From Bacillota bacterium (GTDB lineage: Bacteria; Bacillota; Clostridia; Lachnospirales; Lachnospiraceae), in contig JAEZWQ010000036.1 in assembly GCA_023420085.1 (NCBI GenBank), positions 105,050 through 169,049 on the forward strand: 64,000 nucleotides of DNA. The letters run 5' to 3'. The notes below the pieces were generated by a model, which was given only the letters and a program-made list of their open reading frames with translations, was not told where the DNA came from and did not search any database. Each line of letters opens with the position of its first letter. Position 1 is the first letter of the stretch. Below, in pieces: positions 26,666 through 35,841 of the stretch. A program made the translations under genes and the position numbers.

Positions 26666-28390
26666 ATGTTAGATTTTAAAAAAGAATTTAAAAGATGGAC
26701 TGAAAATGAGAACCTAGAAGCTGATTTAAAAAAGGATCTTGATAGTATAGCTTCTAATGAAAGCGAAATTGAAGACAGATTTTATCAAGATTTAAGCTTT
26801 GGGACAGCAGGATTAAGAGGTAAACTTGGTGCAGGTACTAATAGAATGAATATATATACAGTTGCAAGAGCTACAAGAGGCTTTGCAAAGGTTATTGAAA
26901 AGCATGGTCAAGATGCTAAAGAGATGGGCGTAGTAATTGCACATGATTGCCGTATAAAGTCTGATGAATTTGCTAGAATATCTGCTGAGATACTAGCGAC
27001 TTATGGAATAAAAGTGTATATTTTTGATTCACTTAGACCTACTCCAGAACTTTCATTTGCAGTAAGACATCTTGGTTGTATAGCAGGAATAAATATAACT
27101 GCAAGTCATAACCCAAAGGAATATAATGGATATAAGGCTTACTGGAAAGAAGGATCACAAATTAAAGATGATATAGCAAATAAGATACTTGAAGAGATAG
27201 AAAAGACTGATATTTTTACAAATGAAGCTGTGATGCCTTTTGAAGAAGGAATAGAAAAAGGATACATAAATATAGTAGGTAAAGAAGTTGATGAAGCTTA
27301 TTATGAAAAAGTTCTAAGTGTATCTCTTACAGATGATGTAAATAAGGATATTAAAATTGTATATACACCTTTAAATGGAGCTGGAAATATTGCTGTTAGA
27401 ACTATATTAGAAAGAAAAGGCTATAAGAATGTATTTGTTGTAAAAGAACAAGAACAGCCAGATGGAACTTTCCCAACGATTGATTATCCAAATCCAGAAG
27501 ATCAAAGAGCCTTTGAATATGCTAAAAAATTAGGGATAGAAAAAGATGCAGATATTTTAATTGCAACAGATCCAGATTCTGATAGGCTTGCAGTTCAAGT
27601 TAGAGATGGTGATACATTTGTTGGATTTAATGGAAACCAGATAGGAGTTATACTTATTAACTATATCTTAGAATGTATGAAAAAAACTGGCAAATTACCA
27701 GCAAATGGAGCCATTATAAAATCTATAGTTACAGGTGATATGGGTGCTAAGATTGCAAGTGAGTATGGAGTTAAAACATATAATGTTTTAACAGGATTTA
27801 AAAATATTGCAGAATTACAGAACAAATGGGATGCAAGTGGAGTTCATACATTTGTATTTGGATATGAAGAAAGTATAGGCTATAATGCTGGTAACTTTGT
27901 TAGAGATAAGGATGCTGTAAGTTCAGCTTTATTATTAGCAGAAGCAGCAGCTTATTATAGCAAGCAAGGAAAAACATTAAAAGACGTATTGGATGAACTT
28001 TTTGACAAATATGGATATTATGCTGAGGATACAGTTTCTATAGTTCTTGAAGGAATAGAAGGTCAAGAAAAGATTAAACGTATAATGACTGAAATTAGAA
28101 GCTGTTTTCCTAAAAGACTTGGAGATACCAGTGCGGTTACAACAAGGGATTATGTAACTCTTATCGAGACAGATATAGCAACAAATACAACAAAGAGTAT
28201 TGAAATGGAAAAAACAAATGCATTTGAATGTAGATACGAGGATGGAAGTTGGTTTACACTTAGACCTTCTGGAACAGAGCCAAAGATAAAGATGTATATT
28301 TATACAAATTCAGATAGTTTAGAAAAATCAAAAAGTAAAGTTAATGAGATTGTTACAGAGGTTAAAAAGGCAATAGATAATGTTAAATAA
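26666..28390 (+). CDS. Phosphoglucomutase/phosphomannomutase (alpha-D-phosphohexomutase)
   Basis: The protein is 574 residues, the length of the PgcA-type phosphoglucomutase. The phosphoserine loop is TASHNPKEYNGYK, the metal loop DPDSDRLAV, the sugar loop FGYEESIGY and the phosphate loop RPSGTEPKIKMY. It interconverts glucose-1- and glucose-6-phosphate, or the mannose equivalents. GGAG precedes the ATG. It overlaps the peptidase gene downstream by 11 bp. It could connect to glgA upstream and to mannose metabolism at 11.6 kb. Confidence 0.92.
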   Translation: MLDFKKEFKRWTENENLEADLKKDLDSIASNESEIEDRFYQDLSFGTAGLRGKLGAGTNRMNIYTVARATRGFAKVIEKHGQDAKEMGVVIAHDCRIKSDEFARISAEILATYGIKVYIFDSLRPTPELSFAVRHLGCIAGINITASHNPKEYNGYKAYWKEGSQIKDDIANKILEEIEKTDIFTNEAVMPFEEGIEKGYINIVGKEVDEAYYEKVLSVSLTDDVNKDIKIVYTPLNGAGNIAVRTILERKGYKNVFVVKEQEQPDGTFPTIDYPNPEDQRAFEYAKKLGIEKDADILIATDPDSDRLAVQVRDGDTFVGFNGNQIGVILINYILECMKKTGKLPANGAIIKSIVTGDMGAKIASEYGVKTYNVLTGFKNIAELQNKWDASGVHTFVFGYEESIGYNAGNFVRDKDAVSSALLLAEAAAYYSKQGKTLKDVLDELFDKYGYYAEDTVSIVLEGIEGQEKIKRIMTEIRSCFPKRLGDTSAVTTRDYVTLIETDIATNTTKSIEMEKTNAFECRYEDGSWFTLRPSGTEPKIKMYIYTNSDSLEKSKSKVNEIVTEVKKAIDNVK

Positions 28391-29543
28391 TATCGAAAGA
28401 CAAGAGCTAATAAAATTATTATCAGATTTAGTTAGTATTCCAAGTATAAATCCTACCGGTGAAGAAAAAGAAGTAACAAATTACCTGTGTGATTTATTCC
28501 AAAAAGAGGGAATTTCATATAGACTAATAGATGTAACAGAAGAAAGAAAGGTAATTGTTGCTAAAATTGAAGGGGAAAATCATGATAATGCCATCATATT
28601 TACTGGGCATCAAGATGTAGTGCCAATTAGTGATGATGAGATGAAAAGGTGGCAAACATATCCTTTCGAACCGGTTATAAAAGATGGGAAACTATATGGA
28701 AGAGGGTCTAGCGATATGAAAGGTGGAGTAAGTGCTGCAGTTTATGCGGCACTTATGTTAAAAAGAAACAATTTAACACCAAACCACGACATATTGTTAG
28801 TATTAACTTGTGATGAAGAGCATTATATGCTTGGATCAAGACAGGCAATTTTAGATGATGAAATAAAAAGAGCCAAATATTGTATAGTTTGTGAGCCGAC
28901 TGAAATGAAAATCTGTTATGCTTCAAAGGGCAGAACATGGGCAGAAGTTATAGTCCATGGTAAGACAGCACATGGGTCACAAAGAGGTATAGGTATTAAT
29001 GCAATTGAGAAATGCTCAGATCTAATACAAGATATAAAAAAATATGATTTTTCATATACTAAAAATGAATTGACTGGTGAAACGTTTTGGCAACCATATG
29101 CAATCAATGCAGGAGTTGAACCAGCTATAGTTCCAGATAGATGTTCAATGTTTGTTGATGCAAGATTAACACTTGGACATAGTTGTGATGATGTTTGGAA
29201 TTCTCTTAAGAAGTTAATAGATGAGAGAAATAGTAATAATGATTCGATAAAAGCAGAAATAAGAGTTGTTGAAAATAGAGAACCTTGGATAACTGATAAG
29301 GATGACTATATTATCGCTCTTACTAAGAAAATTTTAGGAAAATATCAAACTGATATCCAATATGATGTGTTTAAGGGAACTACAGATGGAACAAAATTCA
29401 AATCAATAGGAATTACGCCTATTATATTTGGGCCTGGAGATCTAAGCTGTGTACATAAAGAAAATGAAAGTATAGATTTAGCCGAACTTGAAAGGGCTAC
29501 AGAAGTATATTATGAAATAATGAAAACTTATAGTTATAAGTAG
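28380..29543 (+). CDS. M20 family metallopeptidase (ArgE/DapE type)
   Basis: The 387-residue protein is of the ArgE/DapE/CPG2 family. Metal-site motifs are [20 protein letters not shown] and [11 protein letters not shown], with a dimerisation domain in the middle and [16 protein letters not shown] near the end. The family removes acyl groups from amino acids or cleaves dipeptides; substrate cannot be told. The neighbourhood is peptide-oriented (Opp importer, another peptidase at 34161), so peptide or acyl-amino-acid use is plausible. Confidence 0.85.
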   Translation: MLNNIERQELIKLLSDLVSIPSINPTGEEKEVTNYLCDLFQKEGISYRLIDVTEERKVIVAKIEGENHDNAIIFTGHQDVVPISDDEMKRWQTYPFEPVIKDGKLYGRGSSDMKGGVSAAVYAALMLKRNNLTPNHDILLVLTCDEEHYMLGSRQAILDDEIKRAKYCIVCEPTEMKICYASKGRTWAEVIVHGKTAHGSQRGIGINAIEKCSDLIQDIKKYDFSYTKNELTGETFWQPYAINAGVEPAIVPDRCSMFVDARLTLGHSCDDVWNSLKKLIDERNSNNDSIKAEIRVVENREPWITDKDDYIIALTKKILGKYQTDIQYDVFKGTTDGTKFKSIGITPIIFGPGDLSCVHKENESIDLAELERATEVYYEIMKTYSYK

Positions 29544-29553
29544 AAGGAGAAAA

Positions 29554-30531
29554 ATGAATTATAATCTTATACCAGATAATACAACAAATATAAAAGAAAT
29601 ATATCTGGCAGGAGGATGTTTCTGGGGTGTAGAAGAGTATTTTAAAAGAGTAAATGGAATTGTAGATACGCAAGTTGGTTATGCAAATGGAAAAACAGAA
29701 AATACATCTTATTATGAATTGAAAGATACAGGACATGCCGAAACTGTATATATAAAGTATGATGAATTTAAAATAGGTTTACAAGAAATTCTTTATAGAT
29801 TCTTTTCAATTATTGATCCAACATCAATAAATAAGCAAGGAAATGATGTTGGAACCCAATATAGAACAGGGATTTATTATGTAGATGAAAAAGATGTAGA
29901 TATAATAAAAGAAGTATATGAAAATATTGAAAAAGAGATTGGAAGAAAACTTTCAGTTGAAGTAAGCAAAATAAATAATTTTATTGATGCAGAAGAATAT
30001 CATCAAGATTATTTAGAATTGAATCCAAATGGATATTGTCATATAGATGTGAATAAGGCATATCTTCCGTTTGATAATATAGTATATAATAAACCAAGCG
30101 ATGAAACGATTAAAAATAGTTTAACAGATATTCAATATAGTGTAACACAGGAAAATGATACGGAATATCCAGGGACTGGCGAATATGATAAGTATGATGA
30201 ACCTGGAATATATGTGGATATAGTGTCAGGGCAACCTTTATTTTCGTCTGATGATAAATATGATGCTGGATGTGGATGGCCAAGTTTTACTAAGGGAATA
30301 CTATCTTCATCTATAGAATATCTTGAAGATGATAGCATACCTTATAGAAAAAGGATTGAAGTTAGGAGTACTGATGCTGACTCACATTTGGGTCATGTAT
30401 TTTCAGATGGCCCACTTGAAAGTGGTGGGCTAAGATATTGTATAAATAGCGCAGCTTTAAAATTCATACCATATGGTGAGATGGACAAAAAAGGATATGG
30501 GAAATATAAAGTTTTTGTGAGAAAGGTATGA
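29554..30531 (+). CDS. msrAB: Bifunctional methionine sulfoxide reductase MsrA-MsrB
   Basis: This 325-residue fusion repairs both stereoisomers of methionine sulfoxide. The MsrA domain (about 13-165) has its catalytic Cys22 in [11 protein letters not shown] and HAETVYI. The MsrB domain (about 170-320) has [14 protein letters not shown] and catalytic Cys296 in [13 protein letters not shown]. The zinc CxxC pairs of many MsrB proteins are not seen. It complements the thioredoxin reductase at 1087, whose thioredoxin would recycle it. Ribosome site AAGGAG. Confidence 0.93.
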   Translation: MNYNLIPDNTTNIKEIYLAGGCFWGVEEYFKRVNGIVDTQVGYANGKTENTSYYELKDTGHAETVYIKYDEFKIGLQEILYRFFSIIDPTSINKQGNDVGTQYRTGIYYVDEKDVDIIKEVYENIEKEIGRKLSVEVSKINNFIDAEEYHQDYLELNPNGYCHIDVNKAYLPFDNIVYNKPSDETIKNSLTDIQYSVTQENDTEYPGTGEYDKYDEPGIYVDIVSGQPLFSSDDKYDAGCGWPSFTKGILSSSIEYLEDDSIPYRKRIEVRSTDADSHLGHVFSDGPLESGGLRYCINSAALKFIPYGEMDKKGYGKYKVFVRKV

Positions 30532-30532
30532 T

Positions 30533-30736
30533 ATGAAAAGAAGAGCTATAGCTTTTGGAATAATTATTGCTGCTATATTTACTATAATATGTAAGGCTTA
30601 TCAAATATTAGCAAATATTTTATTTGATAGGGTATTAAATTACAATATTTTGGATATATTGATAATCGCAATAATTAACTCAGCGATATGGGTATACATA
30701 TTTTTTGGAGTGATAAATAAACGTAAAGGGGATTAG
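30533..30736 (+). CDS. Small two-helix membrane protein
   Basis: The product is 67 residues with hydrophobic segments at about 7-28 and 42-60 and a basic tail (NKRKGD). It begins one base after the msrAB stop, with GAAAGG upstream, and its stop abuts the pyruvate carboxylase start, so it is part of the run. I recognise no family. Confidence 0.6.
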   Translation: MKRRAIAFGIIIAAIFTIICKAYQILANILFDRVLNYNILDILIIAIINSAIWVYIFFGVINKRKGD

Positions 30737-33700
30737 ATGAAAAGATTCAAAAAAATCTTGGTGGCAAATAGAGGAGAGATAGCAATAAGAATATTTAGTG
30801 CTTGTAAAGAACTAGGTATTAGATGTGTTGGTATATACTCTAAAGAAGATGAAACCGCATTATTCAGAACAAGGGCAGATGAATCTTATTTGATAAAAGA
30901 TAGTGGGCCGGTACAAGCCTATCTTAATATAGACAAAATTATAGCTATTGCAAAAAAGAAAGAATGTGATGCAATTCATCCCGGATACGGTTTCTTATCT
31001 GAAAATGCTGAATTTGCAAGAGCGTGTGAAAAAGAAGGTATAACATTTATAGGTCCTTCTAGTGATATAATAGAAAAATTAGGCGATAAGATAAATTCTA
31101 AAAAGACTGCTAGAGAAGCTGGAGTTCCAATAATAAGAGGGATAGCAGGCGGCATAAGAAGTTTAGAAGATGCTAAAAGTGCTGCAAATTACTGCGGATA
31201 TCCAGTAATGATAAAGGCAACTGCCGGAGGTGGTGGCCGTGGTATGCGAGTTGTAAAAGACGAAGAAGAACTTGAAAAGTCATTTTTTGAAGCGAAAAAT
31301 GAAGCACTAAAAGCTTTTGGAAATGATGAAATGTTTATTGAGCAATACCTAGAAAATCCAAAACATATTGAAGTACAAATTCTTGGAGATAAGGATGGAA
31401 ATGTTGTGCATCTATATGAAAGGGATTGCTCTATACAAAGAAGGCACCAGAAAGTTATAGAATTTACGCCAGCATTTTCTGTGGATAAAGATATAAGAAA
31501 GAAAATTTGTGAAGATGCCATAAAGATAGCAAAAAAAGTTAATTATACTTGTGCTGGTACTGTTGAATTTTTATTAGATTCAAAGGGGAACCATTATTTT
31601 ATAGAAGTTAATCCACGAATCCAGGTTGAACATACAATAACAGAGCTAGCAACTGGTATTGATATAGTTCAAGCACAAATACTTATTGCAGAAGGGAATT
31701 TGCTAAATTCTCCCCAAATAGGGATTAAATCACAGGATGATATAATTCATAGAGGCTATGCTATTCAATGCAGGGTTACAACTGAAGATCCCGTGAATAA
31801 TTTTGCACCAGACAATGGCAAAATAGATGTCTATAGGACCAGCTCTGGATATGGAATAAGGCTTGATGGTGGAAACGGATTTACAGGATCAATAATAACT
31901 CCATATTATGATTCACTACTAGTTAAGGTAACTTCATATTCAAGAACATTTGAAGATGCAATTGCAAAAGCAAAAAGGGCATTGCGTGAAATAACAGTAA
32001 GAGGAGTAAAAACTAATATTGGATTTATTCTAAATGTACTTAATACTGATGATTTTATTTCAGGTAGATGCGATACAAATTTTATTGAGAATAATCCAGA
32101 TTTATTTAATATAAGAGTATCAAGAGATATAGAAAAAAGACTATTAAATTATATAGGTAATATAATTATAAATGACGATAATAGTGAAATAGAATTTGAT
32201 GAGATTTATTTACCAAAGGAGAACAATAGTTCTAGCGAAGGGTTGAGAAAAATATTCATTGAAAAAGGCAGAGATGCATTTATAGATTATATTAAAGTAA
32301 ATAAGAAATTATTTATATCTGATACCACTATGAGAGATGCTCATCAATCCTTAATGGCTACAAGAGTTAGAACTAAGGATATGATTAGAGTAGCGAGAGC
32401 TACAAGTCATTATGGTAAAGATCTTTTTTCACTTGAAATGTGGGGTGGCGCAACATTTGATGTTGCATATAGATTTTTAAAAGAAGATCCTTGGAAAAGA
32501 CTTAAAGAATTACGAAAAAGAATTCCAAATATAATGTTCCAAATGCTTATAAGAGGCAATAATGTAGTAGGATATAAGAATTATCCAGATAATGTTGTTA
32601 AAGAATTTATTCATAATGCGGCAAAAGAGGGAATTGATATATTTAGAGTTTTTGATTCTCTTAATTGGGTTGAAGGTATGAGATATGCAATTGAATGCGT
32701 TATAAATGAAGGAAAAATTGCAGAAGGTACCATGTGTTATACTGGGGACATACTTGATAAATCAAGGCAAAAGTATAACTTAGAATATTATATTAAAAAA
32801 GCTAAAGAAATAGAAGCAACTGGTTGCCATATATTAGGAATTAAAGATATGTCAGGGCTTTTAAAGCCATACGCTGCATATGAATTAGTAAAAGCGTTAA
32901 AAAAAGAAATCAAAATACCTATACACTTGCATACGCATGACACAACGGGTAATGGAGTAGCAACATGTTTAATGGCAAGTGAGGCAGGTGTAGACATTAT
33001 TGATACAGCACTTAATTCGATGAGTGGATTAACAAGTCAACCTGCACTAAATTCAATTGTTGCTGCACTTGAATCTACTGAAAGATCAACCGGTATAGAT
33101 ATTGATTCTATGGAGGAACTATCAAAATATTGGGCAAGTATTAGACCAATATATTCAAAATTTGAATCAGATTTGAAATCGGGATCTACTGAAATTTATA
33201 GATTTGAGATTCCAGGGGGACAATATTCAAATTTAAAACCTCAAGTAGAGAGTTTTGGACTTGGGCATAAGTTTGATGAAGTAAAAGAGATGTATAGGAA
33301 TGTAAATCTAATGCTTGGGGATATAATAAAGGTTACTCCATCTTCTAAAATGGTTGGGGATATGGCTATATTTATGGTTCAAAATAATTTGACTCCTGAA
33401 AATATATATGAAAAGGGCAAAAACCTAGATTATCCAGATTCTGTTGTAGCCTTTTTTAAAGGTATGATGGGGCAACCTGAAGGAGGATTTCCTAAAGATT
33501 TACAGGAAATAGTTTTAAAAGGCGACAAGCCAATAGATGTAAGACCAGGAGAATTACTAGAACCTATTAATTTTGAAGCAGTAAAAGATGAAATTAAAGA
33601 GAAATTAGATATAAAACCAAGTGAATTAGATACCATTAGCTATGTTCTTTATCCTAAGGTTTTTGAGGAATACATAAACTTTAATAAAGAAGTTGGCGAT

Positions 33701-34168
33701 CTATCAAATATTGATTCAAAGGTATTCTTTTATGGTATTAAAGAAGGAAGCTACGCAAATATAAAAATCTCAGAAGGAAAAACTCTAGTAGTGAAATTTA
33801 TCTCTAAGGGGGAAGTAGATTCAGAGGGATATAGGAATTTGACTTTTGAGATAAATGGATTTAGAAGAGATATAAGAATATTAGATAATAAAGCAAATGT
33901 ACAAAAGACTCAATTTAATAGTGTCGTACAGGCTGATCCAAATAATGATAATGAAATTGGAGCTAGTATTCCAGGCAAAATTGTTAAATTAAATGTTGAA
34001 GTAGGTCAAAAATTAGAAGAAGGCGATAGCATTTTAATAATTGGAGCAATGAAAATGGAAACTAACGTTGTTTCGAACAAATCGGGTAATATAAAATCAA
34101 TACATGTTGCGGAAGGAGATACAGTTAAAAGCGGACAGCTGTTGATTGTACTAGATAAAAATGAATAA
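30737..34168 (+). CDS. pyc: Pyruvate carboxylase
   Basis: This single-chain biotin enzyme of 1143 residues makes oxaloacetate from pyruvate and bicarbonate. Domain order is complete: biotin carboxylase with ATP-grasp (HPGYGFLSEN, TAGGGGRGMRVV, EVNPRIQVEHT), carboxyltransferase (DTTMRDAHQSLMATRVR, LHTHDTTGNG), the PYC middle region, and biotinyl domain with Lys1106 in GAMKMET. It replenishes the TCA branch in anaerobes and supplies aspartate-family synthesis. It overlaps the next gene by 8 bp. Confidence 0.95.
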   Translation: MKRFKKILVANRGEIAIRIFSACKELGIRCVGIYSKEDETALFRTRADESYLIKDSGPVQAYLNIDKIIAIAKKKECDAIHPGYGFLSENAEFARACEKEGITFIGPSSDIIEKLGDKINSKKTAREAGVPIIRGIAGGIRSLEDAKSAANYCGYPVMIKATAGGGGRGMRVVKDEEELEKSFFEAKNEALKAFGNDEMFIEQYLENPKHIEVQILGDKDGNVVHLYERDCSIQRRHQKVIEFTPAFSVDKDIRKKICEDAIKIAKKVNYTCAGTVEFLLDSKGNHYFIEVNPRIQVEHTITELATGIDIVQAQILIAEGNLLNSPQIGIKSQDDIIHRGYAIQCRVTTEDPVNNFAPDNGKIDVYRTSSGYGIRLDGGNGFTGSIITPYYDSLLVKVTSYSRTFEDAIAKAKRALREITVRGVKTNIGFILNVLNTDDFISGRCDTNFIENNPDLFNIRVSRDIEKRLLNYIGNIIINDDNSEIEFDEIYLPKENNSSSEGLRKIFIEKGRDAFIDYIKVNKKLFISDTTMRDAHQSLMATRVRTKDMIRVARATSHYGKDLFSLEMWGGATFDVAYRFLKEDPWKRLKELRKRIPNIMFQMLIRGNNVVGYKNYPDNVVKEFIHNAAKEGIDIFRVFDSLNWVEGMRYAIECVINEGKIAEGTMCYTGDILDKSRQKYNLEYYIKKAKEIEATGCHILGIKDMSGLLKPYAAYELVKALKKEIKIPIHLHTHDTTGNGVATCLMASEAGVDIIDTALNSMSGLTSQPALNSIVAALESTERSTGIDIDSMEELSKYWASIRPIYSKFESDLKSGSTEIYRFEIPGGQYSNLKPQVESFGLGHKFDEVKEMYRNVNLMLGDIIKVTPSSKMVGDMAIFMVQNNLTPENIYEKGKNLDYPDSVVAFFKGMMGQPEGGFPKDLQEIVLKGDKPIDVRPGELLEPINFEAVKDEIKEKLDIKPSELDTISYVLYPKVFEEYINFNKEVGDLSNIDSKVFFYGIKEGSYANIKISEGKTLVVKFISKGEVDSEGYRNLTFEINGFRRDIRILDNKANVQKTQFNSVVQADPNNDNEIGASIPGKIVKLNVEVGQKLEEGDSILIIGAMKMETNVVSNKSGNIKSIHVAEGDTVKSGQLLIVLDKNE

Positions 34169-35198
34169 ATATACAAAAGAGAGTCTAGAGTTTTTTAAAA
34201 ATCTTATTGAAATACCGTCTGTTGCAGGATATTGTGAAAAAGCATCAGAGTTTATTGAAGATAAAGTAAAAGAAATGGGTTTAAAAACCTATAGAAATAA
34301 TAAAGGAACATTATTTTTTAAGATAGATGGTAAGGATAATAGTAGATCAAAAATAGTTTGTGCACATATAGATACCCTTGGTGCAATGGTAAGTGAAATA
34401 AAACAAAATGGTAGATTAAGAGTCGCACAAATTGGAGGATATGCATTTGGATCTGTTGAAGGAGAAAACTGTGTTATCCACACTAGAGATAAGAAATTAA
34501 CGGGGACATTGCTACCAGATAATGCATCAGTTCATATATTTGGGGATGAAACCAGATATTGTAGAAGAGATGAAAATAGTGTAGAAATTAGAATAGATGA
34601 AGATACAAAAACTTATAATGATACTATAGAGCTAGGAGTTAGAGTTGGCGATTTTGTAACTTTTGAAACTAGAACTAGAATCTTAGAAAATGGTTATATA
34701 AAATCTCGATACTTGGATGATAAATTATGTGTAAGTGAAATAATTTATGCAGTAAAAAGAATTATTGATGAGAAGATAATACCAGATATGGATACAGTTT
34801 TTGTAATAAGCGAAAATGAAGAAATAGGACATGGTATTTCAGGACTACCAACTAATAGCTGTGAAATATTAGCTGTTGATATCGGAACGGTAGGAGGAAG
34901 CAGAACATCCGATGAAAAGAAGGTTACAATAGCTGCAAAAGACAGTCGCACACCTTATCCATATAAGTTTAGAAGAAAACTAGAAGAAATTTGTGAAGAG
35001 AGTAATATAGATTATGTTACAGATGTATTAATAAGATATGGTTCTGATGCAAGTGTGTCAGTATGTCAAGGAATGGACTTATTATTTGGGTGTATAGGAC
35101 CAGGAGTTGACGCAACTCATCACTATGAAAGAACTCATATAGATGCTCATGAAAACACTATGGAATTAGTATATCATTATATAAAAGGAGTACTATGA
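34161..35198 (+). CDS. M42 family aminopeptidase
   Basis: The product is 345 residues. The dinuclear metal site of M42 (FrvX/glutamyl aminopeptidase) enzymes is seen in CAHIDTLG, RYLDDKLC, SENEEIGHG, AVDIG and the C-terminal THIDAHENT. The protein would trim N-terminal residues of cytosolic peptides, fitting the peptide importers of this window. It overlaps pyc and the following nitroreductase gene by a few bases. Confidence 0.87.
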   Translation: MNKYTKESLEFFKNLIEIPSVAGYCEKASEFIEDKVKEMGLKTYRNNKGTLFFKIDGKDNSRSKIVCAHIDTLGAMVSEIKQNGRLRVAQIGGYAFGSVEGENCVIHTRDKKLTGTLLPDNASVHIFGDETRYCRRDENSVEIRIDEDTKTYNDTIELGVRVGDFVTFETRTRILENGYIKSRYLDDKLCVSEIIYAVKRIIDEKIIPDMDTVFVISENEEIGHGISGLPTNSCEILAVDIGTVGGSRTSDEKKVTIAAKDSRTPYPYKFRRKLEEICEESNIDYVTDVLIRYGSDASVSVCQGMDLLFGCIGPGVDATHHYERTHIDAHENTMELVYHYIKGVL

Positions 35199-35713
35199 AG
35201 TTAATTGATATAATGAAAAAACGTTGTAGTTATAGGAATACCTTTACAGATAAAAAGGTGAGCCTAGATGAAATGAGATTAATTCTTGAGGCGGGCTATA
35301 CTGCGCCAAGTGGATGTAATTTACAAACATGTAAATTCATAGGTGTACTAGATAGTGAAAAAGTGAAGGCTATAGCAGATATTTATGGACATGAATGGGC
35401 CAATACAGCACCAGCCTGTATTGTAATAGTTACTCAACCACTGGTAAAATCAGGAAAAGGTTGTAGTAGATATTTAGAAGACTTTGGAGCAGCTGCTCAA
35501 AACATACTGCTACAAATAGTTGAACTTGGATATGCAACTACATGGATACAGGGGCAGATTGAAGGAGATAAGGCAAGAGAAATAGGGAAAATTTTAAATG
35601 TAGACAGTGAATATACAGTCATTGGATATTTTCCAGTCGGTGAACCAGCCTGTGAGTTAAAATATGTTAAAAAACAAGATTTCAATGAAAGATGCTTTAT
35701 AGATAGTATGTAA
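35195..35713 (+). CDS. Nitroreductase family protein
   Basis: The 172-residue FMN-dependent oxidoreductase has the N-terminal RCSYRNTFTDKKV motif (variant of RRSxRxF), APSGCNLQT, and the C-terminal GEPACELKYV. It is at the small end of the family and its natural substrate is unknown; quinones or nitro compounds are typical. It is the last gene of the run beginning at 23150 and ends before a large hairpin. Confidence 0.85.
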   Translation: MKLIDIMKKRCSYRNTFTDKKVSLDEMRLILEAGYTAPSGCNLQTCKFIGVLDSEKVKAIADIYGHEWANTAPACIVIVTQPLVKSGKGCSRYLEDFGAAAQNILLQIVELGYATTWIQGQIEGDKAREIGKILNVDSEYTVIGYFPVGEPACELKYVKKQDFNERCFIDSM

Positions 35714-35726
35714 AATAATAAAATGT

Positions 35727-35807
35727 GACCCTCCTATTGAACCGACCCCCAAAAGTTAGACCTAAAATCTAACGGATGGGAGGTCGGTTCATAGGATGGT
35801 CTTTTTT
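35727..35807. terminator. Large hairpin between convergent genes, with IS3-like end sequence
   Basis: Outer arms GACC-TCCTAT pair with ATAGGA-GGTC (35727-35737 and 35792-35801). TGAACCGACC (35738-35747) pairs with GGTCGGTTCA (35782-35791), an inner GTTAGA/TCTAAC closes the loop, and six T follow. It terminates the nitroreductase transcript and probably the reverse-strand EF-G gene. The inner part, ACCCCCAAAAGTTAGAC, resembles terminal sequences of IS3-family elements as I remember them, so it may be a relic. Confidence 0.7.
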
Positions 35808-35841
35808 ATGATATGTATTTATTATAGAGAGTGTAATTTTT

